35,812 nt of DNA from an uncultured Desulfuromonadales bacterium (GCA_945787335.1 CALZHR010000029.1:1-35812); one strand, 5' to 3'. Positions 14,884 to 23,749 are shown, counted from the first letter of the stretch. The notes: generated from the sequence alone by a model not told the origin. Made by a program: numbers and translations.

Positions 14884-15177
14884 ATGACTTATGAACAGCT
14901 GCAGCAGGCGCTGGAGGAGTTTGAACTGCCGCAGCGTGTGTCGCTGAAGAAGCTCCGTGAGCGGCACCGGCAGCTGGTGCGTCGCCACCACCCGGACAAG
15001 GGAGAGGTTGCCGACGGCGAGAAGATCCGCCGGATCAATGCCGCCTACAAAATCCTCAGCGAATATGTCGGCGACTACCAGTTCGATTTTTCCCGCGAGC
15101 AGTTTCTCGACCAGTATCCGGAAGAGCGGCTGCGGGAGCAGTTCTGGAGTGAGAAGCCCTGGGGCGAAAACGTGTGA
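14884..15177 (+). CDS. Mini DnaJ-domain protein
   Basis: The 97-residue protein consists almost only of a J-domain. Helix II ends in RRHHPDKGE with the Hsp70-stimulating HPD tripeptide, and INAAYKILSEY matches helix III. No G/F region, zinc centre or substrate-binding domain follows. Such proteins recruit DnaK to a specific client, here unknown. The ATG at 14884 has GGGAGGG six bases upstream; an in-frame extension to 14695 would run into the radA start and is rejected. The stop is directly followed by a repeat cluster. Confidence 0.85.
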   Translation: MTYEQLQQALEEFELPQRVSLKKLRERHRQLVRRHHPDKGEVADGEKIRRINAAYKILSEYVGDYQFDFSREQFLDQYPEERLREQFWSEKPWGENV

Positions 15178-15270
15178 TAGGGGCGGATTGCTGGGTGCGG
15201 GCGAGCCATCGGCTCGCCCCTACGACCAGACACAGACATTCGTGTAGGGGCGCCCCGGTGGGGCGCCCGC
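15178..15270. repeat. Palindromic interspersed repeats, copies C and D
   Basis: Copy C (15178-15223) begins TAGGGGCG, contains the stem GGGCGAGCC/GGCTCGCCC and ends GCCCCTAC. After about 20 bases, copy D (15244-15270) is a half element, GTAGGGGCGCCCC-GGT-GGGGCGCCC. The outer sequence matches copies A and B, while the inner stems differ but still pair. The remaining 119 bases up to 15389 are AT-rich with no clear promoter. Confidence 0.75.
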
Positions 15271-15389
15271 AGGTGAGGCCACCTATTTAGTTAGTTGTAC
15301 TGAAAAACCTTTTAAATTTCTTGTGTTGAATGCTCAGGGGTGCTAATTTGGCTCCCTTTTTTCATCTATCCGAAAACAGGTTTTTTTCT

Positions 15390-17921
15390 TTGACGATAAA
15401 AGATCAATCAGAAGCGCTGACCCGCGTCAGCCGGCCGTCACGCTATTTAGGCGGCGAGCTCGGCTCGATCTGCAAGGGAGACAAAGGGATCGAGGTGCGT
15501 ATGGCGCTCGCCTTCCCCGACGTCTACGAGGTGGGGATGAGCCATATCGGCTTTCCAATCCTCTACAAGATCCTCAACGACCTGAGCTGGGCGGCGGCCG
15601 AGCGGGTTTACGCCCCCTGGCCCGATATGGCGCAGTGGCTGACGGAGAATGAGCAGCCGCTCTGCTCGCTGGAGTCGAACCGGCCGCTCGGCAGCTTCGA
15701 TATCATCGGCTTTACCCTGCAGTATGAACTCAGCTACACCAACCTGCTCGGCATGCTGCAGCTGGCCGGCCTGCCGCTGCGCCGCGAACAGCGCAGTGAA
15801 GAGGCGCCGCTGATCGTCGTCGGCGGGCCCTGCGCCTACAACCCGGAGCCGCTGGCCGATTTTTACGATGTCGCGCTGATCGGCGACGGTGAAGAGGCGA
15901 TCGTCGAGCTGGCCGAGGCGGTCCGGCGCGGCAAGGCCGAGGGCTGGAGCCGCCGGCAGCTGCTGGAGGAGCTGGCCGGCCGCGAGGGCTTTTACGTGCC
16001 GCAGTTTTTTGAGATCAGCTACGCGCAGGATGGCCGAATCGCGAAAATCCTCCCGCTGCACAAGGGCTACGAGAAGGTCCGCCGGCGGTTCCTCGCCGAC
16101 CTGGAGTCGGCGCCCTTTCCGACCAGGCCGATCATCCCCTTCATGCAGACGGTACACAACCGGGTGGCGCTGGAGATCGCCCGCGGCTGCACCCGCGGCT
16201 GCCGCTTCTGCCAGGCCGGTTACATCTACCGGCCGGTGCGCGAGCGCAGCCCGCAGAAGATCAAGGAACTGATCGGCCAGGCGCTGGAGAACTCCGGCTT
16301 CGAGGAGATCTCGCTGCTGTCGCTGTCGACCGGCGATTACTCCTGCATCGAGCCGCTGCTGCAGAACCTGATGGCCGAGCACGCCGGCGACCGGGTCGCG
16401 GTCTCGCTGCCGAGCCTGCGGGTCGGTTCGCTCACCGAAGGGCTGATGGAAGAGGTGAAAAAGGTCCGCAAGACCGGCTTCACCCTGGCCCCCGAGGCGG
16501 GCAGCGAGCGGCTGCGGCAGGTGATCAACAAGGGGATCAGCGAAGCCGACCTGCTCGAGACCACCGGCAACGCCTACCGGCTCGGCTGGCGGCTGATCAA
16601 GCTCTACTTCATGCAGGGTCTGCCGACCGAGACCGACGCGGACCTGCAGGCGCTGATCGAGCTGGCGGCGCAGGTCAAGCGCAGCGGCAAGGGGACCGGC
16701 GGCAACGACGTCAATGTCGCCGTTTCGACCTTCGTGCCCAAACCGCACACTCCCTTTCAGTGGGAAGCGCAGATCGACATCGCTGAAACTCGGCGCAAGC
16801 AGGAGCTGCTGCGCGAGGGGCTGCGCAGGAAGAAGCTGCGCTTCAAGTATCACGAGGCAGAGCTCTCTTTCCTCGAAGGGGTGTTCGCCCGCGGCGACCG
16901 GCGCCTCTCGGCGGTGCTGGAGCGGGCGGTGGAGCTCGGCTGCCGTTTCGACGGCTGGCGTGAGCACTTCGATTTCGCCAAATGGCAGCAGGCCTTCGCC
17001 GACTGCGACGTTGAGCCCGGCTGGTACCTGCGGCAGCGGGACGAGAACGAGATTCTTCCCTGGGAGCACATCGACTGCGGCCTGCCGAAGAGCTTCTTCG
17101 CCGTCGAGCGGCAGAAGGCGCTCGACCTGGCGGCAACGCCCGACTGCCGTGACGGCAACTGCCACGCCTGCGGGGTCTGCGACTTCGAAGCGCTGCGCAT
17201 GCGTCTGACCGACGCATCACACCTGCCGCCACCGCCCGCCGCGGAGGAGCCGCCGGCGGAAGATCGCGAGCAGTTCACCCGGGTGCGGCTGAAGCTGAGC
17301 AAGCAGGGGCGGGCGCGGCTGGTCGGGCATCTTGAGTACTTGAGCATGTTTCAGCGGGCGGTGCGCCGGGCCAAACTGCCGGTCCGCTTTTCCGGCGGCT
17401 TCCATCCGACGCCGAAGGTTTCCTATCTTGAGGCGCTGCCGATGGGGGTGGCCAGTGAAGCGGAGCTGGTTGATCTGGAATTGACCAGTCCGGTCCCTGT
17501 TGGCCAGATTTTAAGTGATTTGAATGTTCAGCTTCCGGAAGGGTTCAGGGTTATTGAAGGGGCGATCATCCCCTGGAAATCCCCGTCCCCGTCCGCTTCG
17601 GTGGCGGCCAGTCGTTACCGGGTGCCGCTGCCGAAGCCGCGACCGCAGGAGCTGACCGAGAAGATCATCAGCCTGCTCGAGGCGGACCAGCTGCTGGTCA
17701 CCCGGATGAAAAAGGGGCGTGCCGAACAGATCGATCTGCGCCCCGATGTGCTCGAAGTGTCGCGGGTCGACGACGAGCTGGAACTGGAGCTGGTCAAGGG
17801 GAGCCCCCTGCAGCTGGCGGCCTGGCTGTTCGACATGGATATCGAGGATGTCCGGCGTTTGCAGGTGCGCAAGGTCGACATCACTCTGAAAGAATTCAGT
17901 TCAGAAAAATTAACCGATTGA
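15390..17921 (+). CDS. B12-binding-type radical SAM protein fused to DUF2344 (TIGR03960 + TIGR03936)
   Basis: The protein is 843 residues from a TTG at 15390; an ATG at 15330 would add 20 residues but has no ribosome-binding site, whereas ACAGG lies 9 bases before the TTG. The N-terminal region (RPSRYLGGELGS, VGMSHIGFPILY, VVGGPCAYNPEPL) resembles cobalamin-binding radical SAM enzymes. The iron-sulfur cluster motif CxxxCxxC is at Cys267, Cys271 and Cys274 (CTRGCRFC). The C-terminal domain (RARLVGHLEYLSMFQRAVRR, FSGGFHPTPK) is the DUF2344 module. The pair is often found just upstream of rng, as here, which suggests a link to RNA or ribosome modification, but the reaction is not known to me. 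Confidence 0.9.
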   Translation: MTIKDQSEALTRVSRPSRYLGGELGSICKGDKGIEVRMALAFPDVYEVGMSHIGFPILYKILNDLSWAAAERVYAPWPDMAQWLTENEQPLCSLESNRPLGSFDIIGFTLQYELSYTNLLGMLQLAGLPLRREQRSEEAPLIVVGGPCAYNPEPLADFYDVALIGDGEEAIVELAEAVRRGKAEGWSRRQLLEELAGREGFYVPQFFEISYAQDGRIAKILPLHKGYEKVRRRFLADLESAPFPTRPIIPFMQTVHNRVALEIARGCTRGCRFCQAGYIYRPVRERSPQKIKELIGQALENSGFEEISLLSLSTGDYSCIEPLLQNLMAEHAGDRVAVSLPSLRVGSLTEGLMEEVKKVRKTGFTLAPEAGSERLRQVINKGISEADLLETTGNAYRLGWRLIKLYFMQGLPTETDADLQALIELAAQVKRSGKGTGGNDVNVAVSTFVPKPHTPFQWEAQIDIAETRRKQELLREGLRRKKLRFKYHEAELSFLEGVFARGDRRLSAVLERAVELGCRFDGWREHFDFAKWQQAFADCDVEPGWYLRQRDENEILPWEHIDCGLPKSFFAVERQKALDLAATPDCRDGNCHACGVCDFEALRMRLTDASHLPPPPAAEEPPAEDREQFTRVRLKLSKQGRARLVGHLEYLSMFQRAVRRAKLPVRFSGGFHPTPKVSYLEALPMGVASEAELVDLELTSPVPVGQILSDLNVQLPEGFRVIEGAIIPWKSPSPSASVAASRYRVPLPKPRPQELTEKIISLLEADQLLVTRMKKGRAEQIDLRPDVLEVSRVDDELELELVKGSPLQLAAWLFDMDIEDVRRLQVRKVDITLKEFSSEKLTD

Positions 17922-17950
17922 ACATCTATGAATATGTCTGGAGAAACAAC

Positions 17951-19456
17951 ATGACCAAGGAGCTGGTGATCTGTACCACCTCCCATGAAACCCGCGTCGC
18001 CCTGCTCGAAGGGGGGCACATCGCCGAGCTTTACATCGAGCGGGAGCGGGAGCGGGGGATCGTCGGGAACATCTACATGGGCAAAGTGATCCGGGTGCTG
18101 CCGGGGATGCAGGCGGCCTTTGTCGACATCGGCCTGGAGAAGGCGGCCTTTCTGTATGTCGCCGACGTGCTCGACGAGATGGAGGAGGTCGAGCGCAGCA
18201 TCGAGGGGGAGGTCGCCATGGCCGGGGCTACCGGCGAGCAGGAGCTGCCGGCGCTGCCCCCCATCGAGGACCTGCTGCACGAAGGGCAGGAGCTGCTGGT
18301 GCAGATCTCCAAGGAGCCGATCGGCACCAAGGGGGCGCGCATCACCTCGCACATCTCTCTGCCGGGCCGCCACCTGGTCTACATGCCGACCGTCGATCAT
18401 GTCGGCATTTCGCGGCGGATCGAGTGCGAGGACGAGCGCGAGCGGCTGCGCAAGATCGTCGAGTCGATCCGCCCCGAGGGGACCGGGTTCATTGTCCGCA
18501 CCGTCTCCGAAGGCAAGAGCGAGGAGGACCTGCGCGCCGACATGCAGTTCCTGGTCGGCCTCTGGGAAGACTTGAGCCGCGATCTTGAGCAGCGCAAGGC
18601 CCCCAGCCTGATCCACTCCGACCTCGACGTCACCAGCAAGGTGCTGCGCGACATTCTCACCGAGGAGGTCAAGCGGATCGTCGTCGACAGCAAGGAGGAG
18701 TACAACAAGATCATCCGCTTCATCCGCACCTTCATGCCGCGGCTGAACTACTGTATCGAGCTGTACGACGGCGACGAACCGATCTTCGACGCCTTCGGCC
18801 TCGAGGTCGAGATCTCCCGTGCCCTGGGGCGCAAGGTCTGGCTGAAGAGCGGCGGCTCGATCATCATTGAGCAGACCGAGGCGCTGACCGCCGTCGACGT
18901 CAACACAGGGCGCTATGTTGGCAAGCACAACCTGGAGGACACGATCCTCAAGACCAACCTCGAAGCGGTCAAGGAGATCGCCTTCCAGCTGCGGCTGCGC
19001 AACATCGGCGGGCTGATCATCATCGACTTCATCGATATGGAAAAAGAGGCCCACCGCGAGAAGGTCCACGGCGCCTTGGAAGAGGCGCTCAAAAACGACA
19101 AGAACAAGACCAACATCCTGAAAATCTCCGAGCTCGGGCTGGTGGAGATGACCCGCAAGCGGGTGCGCGAGTCGATCGGCCGGACCCTCTGCGAGCCCTG
19201 CAGCTACTGTGAAGGCAAGGGCTACGTCAAGGGCAAGCTGACGGTGATCTACGAGATCCTGCGCGAGCTGCACCGGGAGCTCAAGGATCTGCCAGCTGGA
19301 CACATCACCCTGCTCGCCCACCCCGACATCACCGGCCTGCTGGTCGACGAGGAGCGCGCCGGCATCGACGAGCTGGAGCAGCGCTACGGGCGACATATCA
19401 GCATCAACTCGCGGCCCGGCTTTCACATCGAGCAGTTCGAGATCGCGGTCGGCTGA
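17951..19456 (+). CDS. rng: Ribonuclease G/E family endoribonuclease
   Basis: The 501-residue enzyme cleaves 5' leader RNA (16S rRNA maturation) and mRNA. It starts MTKELVICTTSHETRVALLEGG like E. coli RNase G, followed by IEREREРGIVGN-type sequence around an S1 domain (VLPGMQAAFVDIGLEKAAFL). The catalytic aspartates lie in TAVDVNTGRYVG and IIIDFIDME. The zinc-link region is CEPCSYC. The long C-terminal tail of RNase E is absent. The ATG at 17951 has GGAG seven bases upstream; a TTG at 17918 overlapping the previous stop is the alternative. It is probably co-transcribed with the radical SAM gene. Confidence 0.93.
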   Translation: MTKELVICTTSHETRVALLEGGHIAELYIERERERGIVGNIYMGKVIRVLPGMQAAFVDIGLEKAAFLYVADVLDEMEEVERSIEGEVAMAGATGEQELPALPPIEDLLHEGQELLVQISKEPIGTKGARITSHISLPGRHLVYMPTVDHVGISRRIECEDERERLRKIVESIRPEGTGFIVRTVSEGKSEEDLRADMQFLVGLWEDLSRDLEQRKAPSLIHSDLDVTSKVLRDILTEEVKRIVVDSKEEYNKIIRFIRTFMPRLNYCIELYDGDEPIFDAFGLEVEISRALGRKVWLKSGGSIIIEQTEALTAVDVNTGRYVGKHNLEDTILKTNLEAVKEIAFQLRLRNIGGLIIIDFIDMEKEAHREKVHGALEEALKNDKNKTNILKISELGLVEMTRKRVRESIGRTLCEPCSYCEGKGYVKGKLTVIYEILRELHRELKDLPAGHITLLAHPDITGLLVDEERAGIDELEQRYGRHISINSRPGFHIEQFEIAVG

Positions 19457-19479
19457 CCTGCATCGCCCTTAAATAGAAG

Positions 19480-19519
19480 AACGGGCCAACCTGCTCAGCA
19501 GGTTGGCCCGTTTGCTTTA
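19480..19519 (+). terminator. Terminator after rng
   Basis: AACGGGCCAACCTG (19480-19493) pairs perfectly with CAGGTTGGCCCGTT (19499-19512) across a 5-base loop and is followed by TGCTTTAG. The strong stem probably serves both converging genes. Confidence 0.75.
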
Positions 19520-21076
19520 GCGCTCCGCGCTGGCTGCGGGGGGGACCAGCTGGACCTGGTCGAGGCGGATCGGCTTTTTCGCGCTCAAGGCTCGATTCCT
19601 CCCCCCCTCCTTGGCCCGGTAGAGGGCCTGATCGGTGACTTCGAGCAGCGAGGAGATCAGTTCGGTGATGTTGTGTTGCTCCCGGGACGGGTGGTCGCAG
19701 CCGCAGCTGCCAATGCCAATGCTGGTCGTCACCGGCCGTGGCTGCCGAATATTGATTTCGATCGCCTGACGGACTTTTTCGGCGACGACGGCGGCTTGGC
19801 CGAGGTCGGTGTTCGGCAGCAGGACCAGAAATTCCTCGCCGCCATAGCGGCCAACGATATCGGCGTTACGGACCGCGTTTCTAATCACCTCGGCGACAGT
19901 CTTCAGCACCTGGTCGCCGGTGCCGTGGCCAAAGGTGTCGTTGATGCTTTTGAAGAAGTCAATATCGAGCAGCAGGCAGGAGAAGTGGCCAGGGCTGCGG
20001 GTAAAGCTGGCGAGCTGCTTTTCCATCCATTCAAACAGAAACCGCCGGGTGTAGAGCCCGGTCAAATCGTCGGTGACGGCCACTCGTTGCAGCTCCTTGT
20101 GGGCTTCGTGCAGTTCCTCGACATATTTTGCCAGTTTGTCCTTCTTCTCAATCAGCGCGGTATTCGCCTGATGCAACTTCTCGGTCCGGTCTTCAACCTT
20201 CTGTTCCAGGGTCGCGTTGGCATGATTCAGCGCCAGGCTGGTGTTGCGCAGCCGCAGGACGCTGTAGGCGATGGCGGTCAGCAGGCCGATGGACAGCAGG
20301 TAGAGCGCCAGTCGATATGAGTTTGTGGTGGCCAGGCTGGCGGAATAGGCTGCTGAATAGCGCTGCTGGATCTGCTGCAGGGTTTTTTGCGTCGGCAGGT
20401 TCAACAGCTTCAGGGTGAGGCTGTCAAGCTCACGCTTATACTTGAGGATCGTTTCGGCGTGACGAATCGCTCGCTCGAGTTGCAGCGGGTTGACAAGGTT
20501 TGAATATTGCTGCTGTTTGCCCCTCAGCTCGGCTATTTGACGATTGATCGCGGCCAGCGTCTCCTGGTAGGAATACAGATTGTAGGTGAGGATATTCCGA
20601 AGCAGCTCGCGGATTTTACCGGCCGCCTGCAGATCGGTCTGGGCGGCTTTCTGGGCCAGCTCCGAGGCGGCGATGGGGAAGAAGCTCAGGGAGTTGTGGA
20701 GGATGGCGTTCTCCCCCTTGAAGCGTTCACTCAGACTCTCCTGTTCCACCAGCAGGGCGAGATATTCCTCCTGCAGCGTGCGAAGCTCACTGGCGGTGGG
20801 CCCATCGACAAAGGTCGGCAGCTGCGCCAGCTGCTGGCTGACCTTGTTCAGCTGCTGGAGGTGTTCGACGAGGGGATCGTAATTGGTCAGATAGGCGTGC
20901 CGGGCCTTGAGGATGCTCTCGTTGAAGCTGACCTCCAGCGCCTGCAGGCTGCGCAGGGTGAGTATGTACTGATCGTGCTCGGCGACGCTGACCATCTGGG
21001 AGCGACCATAGAGAAAAGCGAGCAGTCCCAGGACGGCCGCGGCGAGCAGCAGGCTGCGCAGGGAATGACCGATCAT
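19517..21076 (-). CDS. Membrane diguanylate cyclase with DAHL-type sensor region
   Basis: The protein is 519 residues. A first membrane helix (7-24) and a second (about 254-275) bound a helical extracytoplasmic region of about 230 residues of the DAHL kind. A coiled coil (LEQKVEDRTEKLHQANTAL) leads to the GGDEF domain. The active site is GGEEF (412-416), and the inhibitory I-site RNAD (403-406) stands five residues before it, so an active, product-inhibited cyclase is expected. The start overlaps the peroxidase stop by four bases (ATGA), indicating coupled translation. The family call is firm for GGDEF and moderate for DAHL. Confidence 0.9.
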   Translation of the reverse strand: MIGHSLRSLLLAAAVLGLLAFLYGRSQMVSVAEHDQYILTLRSLQALEVSFNESILKARHAYLTNYDPLVEHLQQLNKVSQQLAQLPTFVDGPTASELRTLQEEYLALLVEQESLSERFKGENAILHNSLSFFPIAASELAQKAAQTDLQAAGKIRELLRNILTYNLYSYQETLAAINRQIAELRGKQQQYSNLVNPLQLERAIRHAETILKYKRELDSLTLKLLNLPTQKTLQQIQQRYSAAYSASLATTNSYRLALYLLSIGLLTAIAYSVLRLRNTSLALNHANATLEQKVEDRTEKLHQANTALIEKKDKLAKYVEELHEAHKELQRVAVTDDLTGLYTRRFLFEWMEKQLASFTRSPGHFSCLLLDIDFFKSINDTFGHGTGDQVLKTVAEVIRNAVRNADIVGRYGGEEFLVLLPNTDLGQAAVVAEKVRQAIEINIRQPRPVTTSIGIGSCGCDHPSREQHNITELISSLLEVTDQALYRAKEGGRNRALSAKKPIRLDQVQLVPPAASAER

Positions 21077-22110
21077 AGCTTCATCCCCCTATATTCCCCT
21101 GTCAGAGTTTTCAGGAACGTCACGATCAACCGCGCTTCCTCTTCTCGCAGCTCTCGACCCAGCTGACTGTTCCACATCACCTTCAACACGTCCTCCAGGG
21201 TCTCGGCCGAGCCATCATGCAGGTAAGGGAAGGTCAGGGCAATATTTCGCAGGGTGGGCACCTTAAATTGGTAAAGGTTCCAGTCGCGCTTGGTCACGTT
21301 GTAGCGCCCCAGGTCGGCCTCAACCACGTCACGATGGACGAAGTAGTCATCCATCACCCCCAGAGTCTGGTACATGTTGCCGCCAATGTTGATCCCCTGA
21401 TGGCAGCCGATGCAGCCATATTCTTTGAACAGCCGGTAGCCCTCCTGCTCCTCTTTCGTCAGGGCTGATCGGTCGCCGCGGAGAAACTGGTCGAAGCGCG
21501 CGTTCGGGGTATAGAGGCTGCGTTCGTAGACGGCGATGGCGTCGACGATCGTGTCTCCGGTCAGGCCGTCCGGGTAGAGCTTGACAAAGCTGTCCCGGTA
21601 ATAGGGGACCTGTTTCAACTTCGGGATCACCTCGGACCAGTGACTGCCCATTTCGACCGGGTTGTGGACCGGGCCATGCGCCTGGGCCTCGAGGGTTTCC
21701 GCCCGGCCATCCCAGAACTGGACGAAATTGAAGCCGCTGTTGTAAGTCGTCGGTGAGTTGATGCCGCCGAGGGCGTCATTGATGCCGGTTGAATACTTCA
21801 CCTGGTCCGTGCCCCCCTTGTTCAGATCGTGGCAACTGGCGCAGGAGATGCTGTTGTCATGGGAGAGGCGCGGGTCCTGATAAAGCTTTTCGCCCAGCTC
21901 CACTTTCAGCGGGTCGAGGTCCAGGTTTAGCGGGATGGGGGTGATCGGTTCGTACGGCTGCGAGATGACGATCTGGTCGGCCTGAGTCGAGTTGGCGTTC
22001 GCTTCCCTGGTCAGGGAGAAGTCCTTCACGGCAATCCAGATTCCCCCCAGCGCAACCGCGAGGATCACGAGGTGCTGCAGTGGGCTGATTTTTTTCGCCT
22101 GATAATCCAT
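21073..22110 (-). CDS. Diheme cytochrome c peroxidase family protein, membrane-anchored
   Basis: These periplasmic enzymes reduce hydrogen peroxide with electrons from c-type cytochromes. The protein is 345 residues. An N-terminal membrane helix (about 12-28) anchors it outside the cytoplasm. Two heme c sites are CASCH (90-94) and CIGCH (233-237). Family motifs FWDGRAETLEAQA, NPVEMG and KVPTLRNIALTFPYLHDGS are present. GAGG lies five bases before the ATG at 22110. It is 23 bases downstream of the hemerythrin gene and overlaps the cyclase gene. Some family members are oxidases of other substrates (MauG-like), so the substrate is inferred. Confidence 0.9.
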   Translation of the reverse strand: MDYQAKKISPLQHLVILAVALGGIWIAVKDFSLTREANANSTQADQIVISQPYEPITPIPLNLDLDPLKVELGEKLYQDPRLSHDNSISCASCHDLNKGGTDQVKYSTGINDALGGINSPTTYNSGFNFVQFWDGRAETLEAQAHGPVHNPVEMGSHWSEVIPKLKQVPYYRDSFVKLYPDGLTGDTIVDAIAVYERSLYTPNARFDQFLRGDRSALTKEEQEGYRLFKEYGCIGCHQGINIGGNMYQTLGVMDDYFVHRDVVEADLGRYNVTKRDWNLYQFKVPTLRNIALTFPYLHDGSAETLEDVLKVMWNSQLGRELREEEARLIVTFLKTLTGEYRGMKL

Positions 22111-22133
22111 CGTCACCTCGAGGTCGGGTCGTC

Positions 22134-22541
22134 CTATTGGGACAGGGCGAACTTGCCGTACTTCTTATCCTCCCCCTGCAGATGATCATGCAGCCAGTTG
22201 ACGAGGATTTTCATGATCTCGGTCGGCCGCAAGCCGTCCGGCGCATGGAGGTTTTGCTTATACCGCTGCAGGCGATCGTGGAAGTTCTGATGTTCCTGCT
22301 GATGTTCAGCCAGGTCCGGATAGCCGATGCTCTTCATGTACTCTTCTTCGGCATAGAAATGTTCAGCGAGGTATTTTCCCAAGCTGAGCATGGCTTCGTC
22401 CTTGGCTGCTCTGAGGTCGACCGAGTCCTCGGCCATCAGGGCTTCGTGCAGCCTGTTGATGATTCCGTGCAGCCGTTTATGTTGCTCGTCCATTTCTAGA
22501 ACATAAACGCTGTAGGCTTCATTCCGCTCGACCTTTGCCAT
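22134..22541 (-). CDS. Bacteriohemerythrin
   Basis: The protein is 135 residues with a complete diiron oxygen-binding set: His21 (DEQHKRL), His61 with Glu65 (HFYAEE), His80 and His84 (HQQEH), His120 with Asp125 (HLQGED). It would bind or sense oxygen in the cytoplasm. It is the first gene of a three-gene operon with the peroxidase and the diguanylate cyclase. The ribosome-binding site is weak (GGGG). Upstream (22542-22640) there is a TAAAAT -10-like element on the minus strand without a clear -35. Confidence 0.92.
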   Translation of the reverse strand: MAKVERNEAYSVYVLEMDEQHKRLHGIINRLHEALMAEDSVDLRAAKDEAMLSLGKYLAEHFYAEEEYMKSIGYPDLAEHQQEHQNFHDRLQRYKQNLHAPDGLRPTEIMKILVNWLHDHLQGEDKKYGKFALSQ

Positions 22542-22727
22542 GGCGGCCCCATCGTGCGTGTAGCTAAAGTTTGAGTGACCTAATGGTCTCTCGGATGAGT
22601 ATTTTATGCAAGAATTTTAATCTCTAGAGGGGGGGCAGATGTCATCCAGAGCGCGAAGTGCAAGCCGCTGCTTCCGCAGAAGCTGCGCCGGCCGGGCGGG
22701 TAAATCCAGGGGGAACGCGATATCTCC

Positions 22728-22756
22728 TTGCATTGTTAAGGGTTATTTACAATACT
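22728..22756 (+). promoter_or_regulatory. Weak promoter-like pair before the RAYT-like gene
   Basis: TTGCAT (22728-22733) and AATACT (22751-22756) are 17 bases apart, each with two mismatches to consensus. Confidence 0.3.
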
Positions 22757-22807
22757 GTCTCATCAAAGGGGCAGGCTTGTAATCTCATGACTCCAGCGAG
22801 GGTTCCC

Positions 22808-23749
22808 ATGGCGCGTAAACCACGCTTGCATTTCCCCGGGGCGATCTACCACGTCGTGCTGCACGGCAACGGCGACCAGCAGGTGTTTTTCGATGACACC
22901 GACCGCACCCGCTTTCTGCTGCTGATTCAGGAGGGGGTCGAGAGGTTCGGTCACAAGCTGCACGCCTACTGCCTGATGCCGACCTACCTGCAGCTGGTGA
23001 TCGAGGTTGATGAGGTGCCGCTGTCACGGGTCATGCAGCAGCTCGGCTTCCGCTACACCCGCTGGTTCAACGACTGGCACGGTCAGGCCGGCCACCTGTT
23101 TCAGGGGCGTTACAAGGCGATCCTGATCGATCCGGAGCGCTATCTGCTCGACCTGGTGCGGCACCTGCACCTGGCCCCGGTGCTCGCTAACCTGGAGGCT
23201 GATCCGATGCGCTATCCCTGGAGCAGCCACCGTGCCTACTGCGGGCGGGAGAAGGTCATCTGGTTATCCACCGAACGGACCTATCTGCAGATCGAGGAGA
23301 CCGGCATCCGCGCACTGATGAAATTCCACGGCTATGTCAACGAGGGGCTGCAGGCGCCGGCGGCGGTCGATTTTCAACGCGGCGGCCCGGCCGATCCGCG
23401 CATTCTCGGCGCCGAGGATTATGTCAGCGGAGTGATGAAGCTGGCGCGGCAGAAGTACCAGCCGAGGACCCGGCCGGAAAAGGTGATCAGGGCGGTGCTC
23501 GAACGCTATAAGCTGAGCGAGGAGGAGCTGGCGGCGCCGGGGAAGAACCGGCTCTGTGCCGAAGCGCGGGCCTATCTGGCCTGGCTGTTTCTGGAGACCG
23601 GCTGCGAGACCCTGACCGCGTTGGGGGAACGTTTGGGGCGCGATGTCTCTTCCTTGAGCTCGGCGGTGCGGCGCCTGCAGCTGAAGGCGAAAAAGGATCC
23701 GCACCTGGCTGACAAATACCAGAAATTGCTCAACCGGATTCGCCGCTGA
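22808..23749 (+). CDS. Y1-transposase (RAYT)-like protein with lost catalytic residues and DnaA-C-like HTH
   Basis: The protein is 313 residues. The N-terminal 145 residues have the REP-associated tyrosine transposase fold (FPGAIYHVVLHGN, GHLFQGRYKAIL, YPWSSHRAY). The metal-binding HUH motif, usually MPNHxHL, reads MPTYLQL (57-63), so both His are gone. The usual RYIHLNP, which holds the nucleophilic Tyr, reads RHLHLAP (118-124). Strand transfer is therefore unlikely. The C-terminus (ARAYLAWLFLETG, LGERLGRDVSSLSSAVRRL) resembles the DnaA DNA-binding domain. It may be a domesticated DNA-binding protein. The ATG at 22808 has GAGGG six bases upstream. It ends exactly where the convergent gene ends. 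Confidence 0.85.
   Translation: MARKPRLHFPGAIYHVVLHGNGDQQVFFDDTDRTRFLLLIQEGVERFGHKLHAYCLMPTYLQLVIEVDEVPLSRVMQQLGFRYTRWFNDWHGQAGHLFQGRYKAILIDPERYLLDLVRHLHLAPVLANLEADPMRYPWSSHRAYCGREKVIWLSTERTYLQIEETGIRALMKFHGYVNEGLQAPAAVDFQRGGPADPRILGAEDYVSGVMKLARQKYQPRTRPEKVIRAVLERYKLSEEELAAPGKNRLCAEARAYLAWLFLETGCETLTALGERLGRDVSSLSSAVRRLQLKAKKDPHLADKYQKLLNRIRR

Noticed and set aside
15447..19426. Long minus-strand frames opposite the radical SAM and rng genes
   Set aside because: Antisense shadows of well-identified proteins.
22658..22807. 50-residue N-terminal extension of the RAYT-like protein
   Set aside because: The family starts near MARKPRLHFPGAIYH, and the ATG at 22808 has a good ribosome-binding site.
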